This document shows, one piece after another, positions 16,250-24,869 of a stretch of DNA of 46,844 bases. Source of the stretch: Anaerolineae bacterium (GTDB taxonomy: Bacteria; Chloroflexota; Anaerolineae; B4-G1; SLSP01). The stretch is from contig JAPKMR010000028.1 of NCBI GenBank assembly GCA_026645815.1, positions 1 through 46,844 of the forward strand. The letters are read 5' to 3'. The position numbers and the translations under genes are program-made. The number at the start of each line of letters is the position of its first letter. Position 1 is the stretch's first letter. Below the pieces are notes generated by a model. It was not told the origin of the DNA, did no database searches, and worked only from the letters and a program-made list of their open reading frames with translations.

Positions 16250-17655
16250 AAGCATGGTGGCGCTTGCCCTCGGGCGGCCCACGCCTGGGGTGGATTACGA
16301 CGTCGCTGTTTCGCTGGGAGCGGCTTGCGCGCCTGTTTTTGGCTGGTGGTCGTTGGACGATGCAGCTGGGCACGCGCTCTCGACGCTCACTGCGTTGGCT
16401 CGTCTGGGATGGCATGTTCGCGAACATTGGCGAGTCCATCCTGGGCGCTTACCAATCCATTTATCTGTTAGAGCTGGGGGCATCGCGCGCCGAAATCGGT
16501 GTGCTCAGTTCCCTCGCTAATCTGGCGTTGCCTGCTGCCATGCTTCCGGGCGGCAAGCTGGCGGCCAAAGCTCAGCACCTTAAACCATTAGTGATTGTGC
16601 CGGCTATTCTGGTGCGGCTGTTACTGCTACTGCTCATACTGTTGCCCCAGTTCTTTCCTGCGGGGCGAACTTTGATTATCGTCGCTATCGCACTGATCGT
16701 AGCGCGGTCGCTGGTGGCCAATTTGATGTTGCCTGCCTGGACGACCTTGATCAGCGACGTTGTACCGGGTCAGTGGCGCGGACGCTATTTCAGCAGCCGC
16801 AACATCCTGATGGGCGCCAGTGGCTTTCTGGGACTGTTGCTGGTAGGGCAGCTCATTGACCGCATTACGGGAATCAGCGGCTACCAATGGGCATTGGGCA
16901 TAGCTCTGTTGGCGGGGCTTGCCTCTATCTATGCTTTCTGGCATATCGAAGAGCCGCCCCGTCCTGCGCTGGCTCAAGGCGACCTGGCTGTTCTGCCGTT
17001 GCGGCAGATGCTCAAGGGGCAGGGACGTTTTGTGGCGTATTGCGCCGTCGCCGCACTGTGGAACCTGACCGTGCAGATTTCCGGTCCGTTTTTCAACGTT
17101 TTCCTGGCTGAGGAGGTGCGCGCTTCCGCATCGCTCATTGCTTTGGCTTCTGCGGCTTCGACACTGGCTTCCTTACCCGGGCAGCGTGTTTTTGGTCCGC
17201 TCAATGATCGCAAAGGCTCGGTGTGGGTACAACGCCTGACCGGTTTCTGGATTCCCGTCGTCCCCGCTTTGTGGGGCTTCATCACGCAACCCTGGCAGGC
17301 TTTCCCGCTCCAGATTTTGGCGGGTTTTATGTGGGCTGGCTACAATCTGGCGGCCTTCAACTCGCTCCTGGAGCTGACACCTGCCGAGTCACGTCCGCGG
17401 TTTGTCGCTCTATATCAGGCTATCGTGGGCATTGGCATGGCTGTGGGTGCAGCGCTTGGGGGTGTGCTGGCGCAGGCTTGGGGTTACCGTCCCATGTTTT
17501 GGGTTTCCGGGGTGGGGCGTTTGGCGGTAGCGATAGCGTTCTCGATGTTGATTGTGGGAATCAACCCGTTGGGCAGGCCGCGAGGGCGCAAGCTGTGGCG
17601 TTCTCGGCAAGCCCCGGCTCCGACGGACCCGCAGGAAACTACAGACGAACCCTGA
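16246..17655 (+). CDS. Major facilitator superfamily transporter
   Basis: This 469-residue membrane protein has about 12 hydrophobic segments. The first 50 residues are basic and cytoplasmic. The loop between helices 2 and 3 reads GGKLAAKAQHLKP, a degenerate version of the MFS signature, and helix pairs continue to about 450. The substrate cannot be named. Translation is coupled to the short DarA paralogue (ATGA overlap), so its activity or level may be linked to cyclic di-AMP sensing, which is inference only. A basic, Pro-rich tail ends the protein. Confidence 0.8.
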   Translation: MKAWWRLPSGGPRLGWITTSLFRWERLARLFLAGGRWTMQLGTRSRRSLRWLVWDGMFANIGESILGAYQSIYLLELGASRAEIGVLSSLANLALPAAMLPGGKLAAKAQHLKPLVIVPAILVRLLLLLLILLPQFFPAGRTLIIVAIALIVARSLVANLMLPAWTTLISDVVPGQWRGRYFSSRNILMGASGFLGLLLVGQLIDRITGISGYQWALGIALLAGLASIYAFWHIEEPPRPALAQGDLAVLPLRQMLKGQGRFVAYCAVAALWNLTVQISGPFFNVFLAEEVRASASLIALASAASTLASLPGQRVFGPLNDRKGSVWVQRLTGFWIPVVPALWGFITQPWQAFPLQILAGFMWAGYNLAAFNSLLELTPAESRPRFVALYQAIVGIGMAVGAALGGVLAQAWGYRPMFWVSGVGRLAVAIAFSMLIVGINPLGRPRGRKLWRSRQAPAPTDPQETTDEP

Positions 17656-17758
17656 AATATGAAAACACCCTCAAGACCGCGCCTTTGGGCGCAAATCGTG
17701 GGCTAAGACGAATCTTCAGACGGATTTCTAGGGTCAGGTGGCATTAAGGAGCATGAAT

Positions 17759-18358
17759 ATGAAGTCGGAGATGGAGCAGCGTGCCTATCATGGCGAGATT
17801 GACATTCAGGAAATGGGGCAGGCGCTGGCGGTGCAGTTCAATCAGGGCGATACCCGTGCGCAGTGGATGCGTGGACAAGAGGGTCGCATCATTGTGCAGA
17901 TTCAGGCGCGCCGTGTGGAATCCAGTGACCCTCAGACCGCAGTGACGCTGCATATCACCACCTCACCCACTGGGGCGGTGGTCTCCATGGCGGAACAGCA
18001 GTGGCTAGGGGTTGCTGCAGATTTGGCGCGCACCGGTCTGAAGGCCTTGCTCAATCCCTGGTCATTGATCGCCGAGATTGACAACGTGGCGCGCAATGTC
18101 CGTGGTCTGCGGTTGCGCGAGGAGATTTGGAGCGCTATTGAGATTTATTGTCGCAGTGTGGGGGCTGGCACTGGCGCCGCATCCATGTTGCAGCATGTCG
18201 TGTGCGTGTATTGTGGCACACCCAATGCTTTGGGGGAGACTAACTGCAAAGCCTGCCGGGCGCCATTATCTGAAGCGCAACCCGTGATCTGCGGCCGTTG
18301 TGGTTTCATGAATGAGCCACGGGCTGACCGTTGCGCCAATTGCAAAGCGTCGCTATGA
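17759..18358 (+). CDS. Protein with two C-terminal zinc ribbons, unknown function
   Basis: This 199-residue protein has about 130 residues of alpha/beta sequence resembling no family I know, then two CxxC-x10-CxxC ribbons (C149, C152, C163, C166 and C178, C181, C192, C195). The ribbons suggest zinc binding and a role in protein or nucleic-acid contact. ATG 17759 is preferred because AGGAG lies 7 nt upstream. An in-frame ATG at 17753 and a GTG at 17738 are too close to that site or lack one. It begins about 100 nt after the MFS gene and is followed within 10 nt by a phosphatase. Confidence 0.75.
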   Translation: MKSEMEQRAYHGEIDIQEMGQALAVQFNQGDTRAQWMRGQEGRIIVQIQARRVESSDPQTAVTLHITTSPTGAVVSMAEQQWLGVAADLARTGLKALLNPWSLIAEIDNVARNVRGLRLREEIWSAIEIYCRSVGAGTGAASMLQHVVCVYCGTPNALGETNCKACRAPLSEAQPVICGRCGFMNEPRADRCANCKASL

Positions 18359-18367
18359 GGGCATGAA

Positions 18368-18982
18368 TTGACCCATTTGGTCCTGATTCGTCATGGGCAG
18401 ACCCATACACCGCAAGATGCCTGGTTTCGTGGGCAGGTGGATGTCCCTCTCGATGAGGTGGGACTGGCGCAGGCTGCTGCCACAGCGCAACGGGTTATCA
18501 AAACCTGGACGCCTCAGGCCGTCTATAGCAGCCCGCTCGCGCGCGCCAGGCAGACCGCTGAATTGATTGCCGCGCCTCTGGGGATTGCTGTACGGGTGCA
18601 CGAGGGGCTTACCGACATCAATTACGGCGTGTGGCAGGGATTGCGGATGCACGAGGTTCGCGCGCGCTGGTTCAAAACACTAATGGTATGGAACACCCGC
18701 CCGCATCATGCCGTCATTCCCGGCGGCGAAACCCTGACCGCGGTGCAGGTGCGGGTCTTGAAAGCGTTACAGGAGATTATCACCACCCATCCGCATGACA
18801 CCTTGGTTGTGGTGGCTCATGCCGTGGTGAATCGTTTGATCATGTTGCGTGCTTTGGGTTGGAACTGCGAGCGTTTCTGGGACTTGCAGCAGAAGAATTG
18901 CTCGCTCTGCGCGGTGGAGATTGAGGATCTCAGCGCGGATACCTACCATGTGGCATTGATGAATGATGTATCACATTTGTGA
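18368..18982 (+). CDS. Histidine phosphatase (phosphoglycerate mutase-like)
   Basis: This 204-residue enzyme belongs to the histidine phosphatase superfamily, which includes cofactor-dependent phosphoglycerate mutases and alpha-ribazole phosphatase (CobC). The catalytic RHG gives H9, a core Arg lies at R61 ([10 protein letters not shown]), the likely acid is near E79-D83, and the second histidine is H151 (VVAHAVVNR). The start is TTG 18368, since GAGGG lies 6 nt upstream and the family N-terminus follows at once. An ATG five bases earlier is out of frame. The B12-dependent neighbours make a cobalamin-related substrate possible, but the sequence does not settle it. Confidence 0.85.
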   Translation: MTHLVLIRHGQTHTPQDAWFRGQVDVPLDEVGLAQAAATAQRVIKTWTPQAVYSSPLARARQTAELIAAPLGIAVRVHEGLTDINYGVWQGLRMHEVRARWFKTLMVWNTRPHHAVIPGGETLTAVQVRVLKALQEIITTHPHDTLVVVAHAVVNRLIMLRALGWNCERFWDLQQKNCSLCAVEIEDLSADTYHVALMNDVSHL

Positions 18983-19008
18983 GCCAACTATCTTTGGGAG
19001 GACCTGTG

Positions 19009-19404
19009 ATGGAAAGAAAAATTCGCGTGCTGATCGCTAAACCGGGCCTGGATGGACATGACCGTGGCGCAAAAGTGGTAGCGCGTGCGTTGCGGGATGC
19101 CGGCATGGAGGTGATCTATACGGGCTTGCGCCAGACTCCGGTGATGGTCGCTGAGGCGGCGCTTCAGGAAGACGTGGATGTTGTGGGCCTCTCCATACTT
19201 TCGGGGGCGCACATGGCTCTGGTGCCCCGCATTTTAGAAGAGCTGCAAAAGCGCAATATCGGCGCCTTGCCGGTCTTTGTCGGGGGCATTATTCCCGCGG
19301 ATGACGTGCCGGCGCTCAAAGCGCTTGGCGTGGTTGAAGTCTTCGGTCCCGGCACCAATACGCAATCGTTGGTGGGATTCATCCACCAGGTGGTAGGAGC
19401 CTAA
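19009..19404 (+). CDS. Methylmalonyl-CoA mutase, B12-binding small subunit
   Basis: This 131-residue protein corresponds to the C-terminal cobalamin-binding domain of methylmalonyl-CoA mutase (or a close acyl-CoA mutase), here encoded separately. The DxHxxG motif is D15-H17-G20 in [12 protein letters not shown]17 being the lower axial cobalt ligand. The Rossmann fold continues through [13 protein letters not shown] and [14 protein letters not shown] lies 7 nt before ATG 19009. The next gene is the MeaB/ArgK GTPase, which supports the mutase assignment. The catalytic large subunit is not in this window. Confidence 0.92.
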   Translation: MERKIRVLIAKPGLDGHDRGAKVVARALRDAGMEVIYTGLRQTPVMVAEAALQEDVDVVGLSILSGAHMALVPRILEELQKRNIGALPVFVGGIIPADDVPALKALGVVEVFGPGTNTQSLVGFIHQVVGA

Positions 19405-20385
19405 GTGAAGCTGACCGATGCAGCTCTGGCAGGAGATAGGCGTGCGCTGGCGCGTTTACTCACCTGGGTGGAGAATGGCACCCCTGAAGGGCGGGAGGCG
19501 CTGGCTACGTTATTTCCGCGCACCGGGCACGCGCACGTGGTCGGCATCACTGGCTCTCCCGGCGCCGGAAAAAGCACTCTCGTCGGCAAACTGGCCAAAG
19601 AAATCCGCCAGCATGAGCCGCGCCTGGCGATTGTCGCCGTTGATCCCACCAGCCCTTTCTCCGGGGGGGCGTTGTTGGGCGACCGGTTGCGAATGCAGGA
19701 CCTGGTCTCCGACACCGGCATTTTCATGCGCAGTATGGCTTCCCGAGGGCACCCGGGAGGCATTGCCCATGCCACCCGCGATGTGGTCCTGCTCCTCGAT
19801 GCGATTGGCTTCCCCGTTATCCTGGTGGAAACCGTGGGCGCCGGACAGGCGCAGGTCGAGGTGGCGCGCATCGCGCATACAGTGATCCTGGTCGAGGCGC
19901 CCGGAATGGGCGATGAAGTGCAGGCGCTCAAAGCCGGACTGATGGAGATTGCGGACATCATCGTGGTTAACAAGGCTGACCGCCCCGAGGCGCGTCAGAC
20001 GGTACGGGCTTTGCAGACGGCAATTTTGGGTAACATCGCTGCCGGGCATCATGGTCCTGCAGCCGAACAGCCACTTGAGGTCGTTGCGGGTTGGGAGACG
20101 CCAATTCTGCAGACCGCCGCGGTGGATAATCAAGGGCTTACCGCTTTGGTCGAGGCGATTGCCGCACACCGGCGTTATCTCGAGAGCAGCGGGCGTTGGG
20201 AATTGCTGTTGCGGCTGCACGCCCGCGCTGAGGTCGAAACCTGGTTGCAGCGTCACTTGATGCTGTTGCTGGAGGAAAGGGTGGGAGAGCAGCGCCTTGC
20301 TGCCGCGGTAGAGGCGGTGCTGCGTCGTGAGAAAGATCCCGCAACGGCGGCGCAGGAACTGCTGGTACCGTTGTGGTCGCGGTAG
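19405..20385 (+). CDS. meaB: MeaB/ArgK family GTPase, mutase chaperone
   Basis: This 326-residue G3E-class GTPase protects and reloads methylmalonyl-CoA mutase with adenosylcobalamin. Walker A is GITGSPGAGKST (G50-T58), followed by VAVDPTSPFSGGALLGDR, the switch segment VETVGAGQ, and the base-recognition motif NKAD. The C-terminal helices (about 250-326) form the usual dimerisation arm. The start is GTG 19405, directly after the stop of the B12 subunit gene with AGGAG upstream, so the two are coupled. A propionate/succinyl-CoA route is implied. Confidence 0.94.
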   Translation: MKLTDAALAGDRRALARLLTWVENGTPEGREALATLFPRTGHAHVVGITGSPGAGKSTLVGKLAKEIRQHEPRLAIVAVDPTSPFSGGALLGDRLRMQDLVSDTGIFMRSMASRGHPGGIAHATRDVVLLLDAIGFPVILVETVGAGQAQVEVARIAHTVILVEAPGMGDEVQALKAGLMEIADIIVVNKADRPEARQTVRALQTAILGNIAAGHHGPAAEQPLEVVAGWETPILQTAAVDNQGLTALVEAIAAHRRYLESSGRWELLLRLHARAEVETWLQRHLMLLLEERVGEQRLAAAVEAVLRREKDPATAAQELLVPLWSR

Positions 20386-20406
20386 ATTATCGTGTAGGGG
20401 GAATTT

Positions 20407-21855
20407 ATGCAGGAAGATTTCATTGATTTACGCGTCTATGTGGATATTCTATTGCGTCGCCGTCGCGTCATTGTGTTGCTCGCGGCGCTCGTGGCGGGGG
20501 TGGCGCTCCTCTACTCATTGCTCTCTGCGCCGGTTTACCAGTCCAAGACCGGCTTAGTGGTGGCCCCTAAACGCGCAGACTTGAGCCTGACCTCGGCGTT
20601 GGATCTGAGCGCTGAGGGATACCAACGGACGGATTTGCGCTACCGTAACGCGGCGCTTGTGGAAATCGCCCGAAGCCTCGAAATTGCTCAGCGGGTGATG
20701 GAGGCTGACCCCGATTTAGCACCTGCGCTCGATGTGCGCGCTCCTGGAGGGCTTGCCGGGAAGGTCGAGGTTAGTGGTAAGGACGATTGGATTTCCATTC
20801 AGGCCAGCGCTGGGGATCCTGACCTGGCGGCGCGTCTGGCTTCTGCCTGGGCGCGAGAGACGGAAAAACGTATCAATACCCTCTATGCGCCAGATCTCGT
20901 GATCGAGAACAACCTGGAGGCGGAGTCACAATCTGCGCTGGAGATTTACCAGAGCGCGCAGGTTGCTTTGGAGGACTTTTTGCGTCAGAGTCGTGAGGCT
21001 GAACTCCAGGGACAGATTCAGAAACTGGAGACCTCTATTGATTGGTCTGCACTCGATTTGCAGTTAATGAATACTTACCAGCAGGAAGTGCTTTTGCACC
21101 AGCTGCTGCGCGATGCGGAGGCTCTGAAGCAGCAACTGCAGCGTGATGCCGGTTCATCCAACAACAGTTGGGGCGTGGCAATGTCCTTTATCACGCTACA
21201 GACACAGACTTTTAGCGGACATCTGGTGGGATCATCTTACAGACAAAACGTTGCTGGCTTGTCAATGGACCTCACCTCGCGTGGCGTTAGTCCTGGTACC
21301 TGGTATCTGGATCTTTCTACCACACCACCGCTGGTGACCGTCGCCGATATCGAGGCGCTTATGCGCGTTCTTGAGGCCAAGCTTCAGCAGGTTGAGGCTG
21401 ATCTGGCTACCCCCCTAGCTGATAATGCGATGACCCAGGCGCGCTCGACGCAGATTGACGACTTGGCGCAAGAGCTCACCCGGTTACGGATGGAGCTGGA
21501 GCAGGAAAATGCCCAATTGCGCCAGTTGACTTCAGCGCGTGATGCAGCTTGGGATACTTACCAGGCGCTGATCAAGAAACTGCGTGAAGTACAGGTTGAG
21601 GGTGCCGTCACCAGTCAAGAGGTCCAGGTGGCTTTTGAGCCTCTGCCGCCTTCCCAACCCAGCGAACCGAGATTGGTGATGAACGTCGGTTTCGGCTTGA
21701 TTGCGGGTCTATTGCTCGGCGTGGTGTGGGCTTTGATGCAAGCTTATATTGGGCAGGCAGCGCTCCTGCATGCGCGGACGAAATTGGGGCGTTGGTTGTT
21801 GAACGCTTCTGGTTTGCCCAATTATCCGCCCCAGGCGACTCCTTTAGAACCATAG
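20407..21855 (+). CDS. Wzz-like polysaccharide chain-length determinant
   Basis: This 482-residue inner-membrane protein has the Wzz layout. A cytoplasmic N-terminus with VYVDILLRRRRVI leads into a membrane helix (about 20-40), a large external region with long coiled-coil segments (about 165-260 and 330-400, many Gln/Glu/Leu), a PPSQPSEPR proline motif and a second membrane helix (about 415-438). No cytoplasmic tyrosine kinase domain is attached. It would set the length of exported glycans, yet no glycosyltransferases or polymerase adjoin. It starts 21 nt after meaB, so it may share that transcript. Confidence 0.82.
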   Translation: MQEDFIDLRVYVDILLRRRRVIVLLAALVAGVALLYSLLSAPVYQSKTGLVVAPKRADLSLTSALDLSAEGYQRTDLRYRNAALVEIARSLEIAQRVMEADPDLAPALDVRAPGGLAGKVEVSGKDDWISIQASAGDPDLAARLASAWARETEKRINTLYAPDLVIENNLEAESQSALEIYQSAQVALEDFLRQSREAELQGQIQKLETSIDWSALDLQLMNTYQQEVLLHQLLRDAEALKQQLQRDAGSSNNSWGVAMSFITLQTQTFSGHLVGSSYRQNVAGLSMDLTSRGVSPGTWYLDLSTTPPLVTVADIEALMRVLEAKLQQVEADLATPLADNAMTQARSTQIDDLAQELTRLRMELEQENAQLRQLTSARDAAWDTYQALIKKLREVQVEGAVTSQEVQVAFEPLPPSQPSEPRLVMNVGFGLIAGLLLGVVWALMQAYIGQAALLHARTKLGRWLLNASGLPNYPPQATPLEP

Positions 21856-21862
21856 CTGAATG

Positions 21863-21909
21863 AGAGGGATTTTTGAATCGGCGCGAAGCTCCAATTCAAA
21901 AATCCCTCT
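21863..21909. repeat. 16-bp palindrome after the wzz-like gene
   Basis: Arms at 21863-21878 and 21894-21909 pair perfectly around an inner CGGCGCGAAGCTCCA that can partly fold. It lies directly after the wzz stop and may act as a terminator, but it also has the same AT-outer, GC-inner build as the other palindromes. Confidence 0.6.
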
Positions 21910-22032
21910 TGAGAATTGTTTGGCCGGCTAATGCGCTGCCTACCCGCGTGCCCGTCATGGGTCTCTCCGGCATGATTATCCCAAGCATGATAGCCTATCT
22001 CATAATGTCTTAGCTAAAACCAGGAGCTCCCT

Positions 22033-22578
22033 ATGTACTACAATGGCAAACTGATTCGGTTACGACCTCCCGAGGCAGACGATATACCACTCTTTACCCG
22101 TTGGCTCTCGAATCCGGAGCTGCGTTATTACATCACCATCCGCTATATCTCGGAAGCTTTGGAACGCCGGTGGTTCGAGGGCTTGGTGCCTGCGACTGGC
22201 GCCGCCGCTCCCGAACGACTGCATTTTGTTATCGAGACCCTGGAGGGGGCGCAGCCGATTGGGGTAGTTGGATTGGATGGCATCAATTGGCGGGATCGTA
22301 ACGCTGAATTCGGCATCATCGTGGGTGAACCGGATTTCTGGGGTAAGGGTTTTGGCTCCGATGCGTTGCGTGCCATTCTGGACGTCGGTTTCCGTTGGTT
22401 CAACCTGCACCGCATCTTTTTGCACGTGGTAGCTGAGAACACGCGCGCCATTCGCGCCTATGAGAAATGTGGCTTCCAGCACGAGGGACGCTTGCGTGAA
22501 GCTGTCTTCATTGATGGCGCTTATCATGACCTGTTGCTGATGAGTATCCTGGCGCCGGAGTTTATCGAAACACCCTGA
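22033..22578 (+). CDS. GNAT acetyltransferase, RimJ/RimL type
   Basis: This 181-residue N-acetyltransferase has LIRLRPPEADDIPLFTRWLSN at the start and the acetyl-CoA site EPDFWGKGFGSDALRAIL (about 97-114). It ends with NTRAIRAYEKCGFQHEGRLRE and FIDGAYHDLLLM. This pattern is shared by ribosomal-protein acetyltransferases and by small-molecule or antibiotic acetyltransferases, so the substrate is open. AGGAG lies 6 nt before the ATG. It is alone on the plus strand and convergent with the response regulator gene. Confidence 0.88.
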   Translation: MYYNGKLIRLRPPEADDIPLFTRWLSNPELRYYITIRYISEALERRWFEGLVPATGAAAPERLHFVIETLEGAQPIGVVGLDGINWRDRNAEFGIIVGEPDFWGKGFGSDALRAILDVGFRWFNLHRIFLHVVAENTRAIRAYEKCGFQHEGRLREAVFIDGAYHDLLLMSILAPEFIETP

Positions 22579-22665
22579 ACCTGTGGTATTTAGGATAAAC
22601 CTTTGGCGCCCAGGATGCCTGTCCGCAGAGGTTGGTCATGTCTCCTTTTGCCTTCCGGAAAAATA

Positions 22666-22740
22666 TTTATGGGCGCACGGAGTGCGCCCATAAACATAAA
22701 AAGAGACCCTCTTCGCCTGTTTTGCAGAACCTTGTCTGGT
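22666..22740. repeat. Palindromic repeat, family A, copy 3
   Basis: Arms TTTATGGGCGCAC (22666-22678) and GTGCGCCCATAAA (22682-22694) surround loop GGA. The conserved family A flank with CTTCGCCTGTTTTGCAGA follows. The arms share no sequence with copies 1 and 2, whereas the flank clearly does. It lies between the convergent GNAT and response regulator genes. Confidence 0.75.
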
Positions 22741-22807
22741 TTTGCCCAATCCTCCGTCGCACACGCTGAACCTGTGGACTTTATATCAAAACACCCGTTC
22801 TACGCTC

Positions 22808-23227
22808 TCACAAGATAGGAACAGGCCAATCCACCTCACTAGAATCCAGGCCCAGGATGCCTCGAATCCGTTGCGTCAATTGGGAGAACTCAAACGGCTT
22901 GGTCATAAGCGCCGCCATATCTCCAACCTTTTGATCAATATCAGGTTCAGAATAGCGATCCTTGACCGTTAGGATAATGACGGGGATGTACCTCAAGGCC
23001 TCATGCCCCTGCAGATACTTGAGCACTTCCCAACCATTCATATCTGGCATCATCAGATCCAGCAAGATCAAATCTGGATGCTCGTCGCTCGCCTTCTGCA
23101 CACCATCTACACCTCCCAGAGCGGTGATGCACTCGAAGCCATCACGTTCGAGGATGATTTTCAGCAACTCCAGGATGTCGCCTTCGTCTTCAATACACAG
23201 GACTCTGGGCCGCGGTTTCTCACTCAT
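22808..23227 (-). CDS. Single-domain response regulator (CheY-like)
   Basis: This 139-residue protein is one receiver domain without an output domain. Acidic pocket E13-D14, phospho-acceptor D57 (LILLDLMMPDMNG), T87 and K110 are all present, so it should be phosphorylatable. A 20-residue tail follows. I chose ATG 23227 because AGGAG lies 6 nt upstream; the ATG at 23233 abuts the ribosome binding site. It is 65 nt downstream of the GHMP kinase on the same strand. No kinase adjoins it. The GAF kinase at 33931-36072 is a possible but unproven partner. Confidence 0.93.
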   Translation of the reverse strand: MSEKPRPRVLCIEDEGDILELLKIILERDGFECITALGGVDGVQKASDEHPDLILLDLMMPDMNGWEVLKYLQGHEALRYIPVIILTVKDRYSEPDIDQKVGDMAALMTKPFEFSQLTQRIRGILGLDSSEVDWPVPIL

Positions 23228-23292
23228 GGACATCTCCTCTAGTAATCATAGAAGCTATTGAAGGTATTTGGAACAAATTTGAAGGGTATACC

Positions 23293-24351
23293 CTAGCGTA
23301 ACTTCAGGCCTTCCTGACGGTTTACGTAGAGGTCTTGCCATGTCTGGGCGGTGGGCCAGGGCAGGGTCTGGAAAAGTTCCACACCCTCGTGAATCAATGT
23401 GATCGGACGATAGGTCAGCCCCGTTTGAATGAGCGCCTGACTTACCTCTTGCTGGGATTGCGGGGGACAGAGCAGCATCAACGTCCCGGTATCCTCCTCA
23501 TCTGTTGAGATCACACCTCCCCAGGCGCCCAGCGAGCGTGCCAGGCGATATCCGCGCTCCAGCGGCGTGGTTGGAGGCAGGTGCGCACGCGGATTGATCA
23601 AACGGGCGCGGTGCAGCAGCTGCCCATACTCTTTCATGTCTCCCTGTTCCAGAGCGATTTGAATGGCGGTATTGATCTGTTGAAGTTTTTGGGGGTCACC
23701 ACCGGTTTGCAGTTTATTTGTTGCCAACCGCTTGCGATTCGAAGCACTGCTTGAGTCTGGGCTAAGAAACAACATCAGATTGGCTTGAAGTTCTGCCTCG
23801 ATGGATGCAGGAAGGGAGAGAGGTTCAACATTGATGCGATTGCGCGTCTTGCGAACCAGATTCAAGCCGCCCAGAGCGATGGCGTAAGTATCTTCCTTGT
23901 TTACGCCCAGGCTCCCTTGTGGATTTTCGATATTGCCTGCAAGGTCTGCAACCTCTGCCGCGCCCAGGTCCAAGCCGCTCCAAAAAGCCAATCCCTTGAT
24001 GACTGCCGTTGCTACTGCATTAGAACTGCCCACGCCCAGGTGTGGTGGCATCTGCGAAGCCAGGGATACTGTGATTCCATCACAGAGGTTGAGATAACAG
24101 ATAGCGGCTTTTGCAACTCCCAAAGCCGCATCTATTTCACATGCTTCGCATGACAGCAGCTCAAAAGCCTCGCCATGGTCGGAAGAAATAACCCGAATAC
24201 CTTTTGTTGGCCCTGGTGTGATGAGCGAGTACGTGTGATAACCGATAGTCGCCATGATAAGTGCACTATCCTGGCGTTCCAGATGGTGCGCTCCAAGGCT
24301 ACCCTCGCCGCTCAACACCAGGCGTAAGGGTGCGCGTGTGACCAATAGCAC
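23293..24351 (-). CDS. GHMP-family sugar kinase, heptose-7-phosphate kinase-like
   Basis: This 352-residue small-molecule kinase has the GHMP fold: RAPLRLVLSGEGS at the N-terminus and the phosphate loop PPHLGVGSSNAVATAVIKG (about 101-119). The layout resembles D-glycero-D-manno-heptose 7-phosphate kinases. Two motifs are altered: the usual QDxYAxxxGG reads EDTYAIALGG, and the C-terminal glycine-rich motif reads GAWGGVISTDEEDTG. Substrate specificity may thus differ. The start is GTG 24351 with GGGAGG six nt upstream. No other heptose or nucleotide-sugar genes are near. Confidence 0.8.
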   Translation of the reverse strand: MLLVTRAPLRLVLSGEGSLGAHHLERQDSALIMATIGYHTYSLITPGPTKGIRVISSDHGEAFELLSCEACEIDAALGVAKAAICYLNLCDGITVSLASQMPPHLGVGSSNAVATAVIKGLAFWSGLDLGAAEVADLAGNIENPQGSLGVNKEDTYAIALGGLNLVRKTRNRINVEPLSLPASIEAELQANLMLFLSPDSSSASNRKRLATNKLQTGGDPQKLQQINTAIQIALEQGDMKEYGQLLHRARLINPRAHLPPTTPLERGYRLARSLGAWGGVISTDEEDTGTLMLLCPPQSQQEVSQALIQTGLTYRPITLIHEGVELFQTLPWPTAQTWQDLYVNRQEGLKLR

Positions 24352-24549
24352 CGCTAACCTCCCATTTCTTTGGGTCCATTTGGGCTTAATGCTGTATTTC
24401 AGCCGATGCGCCCATGTGCTGGCAAATCACCTACCCACGCTGAGGCAGGGTTGAATAATGACTTTCCCTCTATTTTAGGGAAAATTGGTGATTATTAGAG
24501 TTATTAAAACTTTGGAAATTCTTAAAACCATGGCAGAAAGGCCATAAAA

Positions 24550-24620
24550 AATCACTTTTCTAGCACGCCCTGTAGGGGCGCGTGAGATTTGCCGCCCCCG
24601 GCATGAAATGCCCCCCTGAT
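24550..24620. repeat. Partial family B right flank
   Basis: CGCCCTGTAGGGGCGCGTGAGATTTG and following bases match the right flank seen at 24726-24780 and 40377-40432. It is preceded by AAAATCAC, which resembles the end of a family C arm. This appears to be the remains of an older element next to the intact copy. Together with the following element it fills most of the 518-bp stretch without genes (24352-24869). Confidence 0.6.
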
Positions 24621-24625
24621 TGGGC

Positions 24626-24780
24626 GTGTTTCAACTTTGGGGTAAAAGCAAGACGGCTATTACGCAAGTGCCTTTCTTTGATTGATTTTTGGCGGTGGGG
24701 CTTTGCCCCACCGCCAAAAATCAATTTTTCCTGTGCCCCGTAGGGGCGTTTGAGATTTTTACCCCCGTTTTGAAACGCAC
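24626..24780. repeat. Full-length family B element with terminal inverted repeats
   Basis: This is the most complete copy. The left flank (24626-24680) begins GTGTTTCAACTTTGGGG, the perfect 21-bp palindrome is at 24681-24701 and 24705-24725 (loop TTT), and the right flank (24726-24780) ends CCCCCGTTTTGAAACGCAC. The ends are imperfect inverted repeats of each other. At about 155 bp with no coding capacity it resembles a MITE. Relative to copies 1, 3 and 4 the stem has a C-G pair changed to T-A, and the loop is inverted. Confidence 0.8.
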
Positions 24781-24820
24781 CTCCCCGATTGCCCGTTTTC
24801 CGTATTTTTCATGGTCGGTG

Positions 24821-24826
24821 TATAAT
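24821..24826 (+). promoter_or_regulatory. -10 element for the DUF151 nuclease gene
   Basis: A perfect TATAAT preceded by GGTG lies 44 nt before the start codon. No good -35 is seen at 16-18 bp (TTTCCG at 24797-24802 is the best). The same GGTGTATAAT sequence appears in the metK promoter. Confidence 0.5.
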
Positions 24827-24869
24827 ACCTGTTGTTGACCGGCTCCCGCGTTGCTCCTGGAGGAGGATG

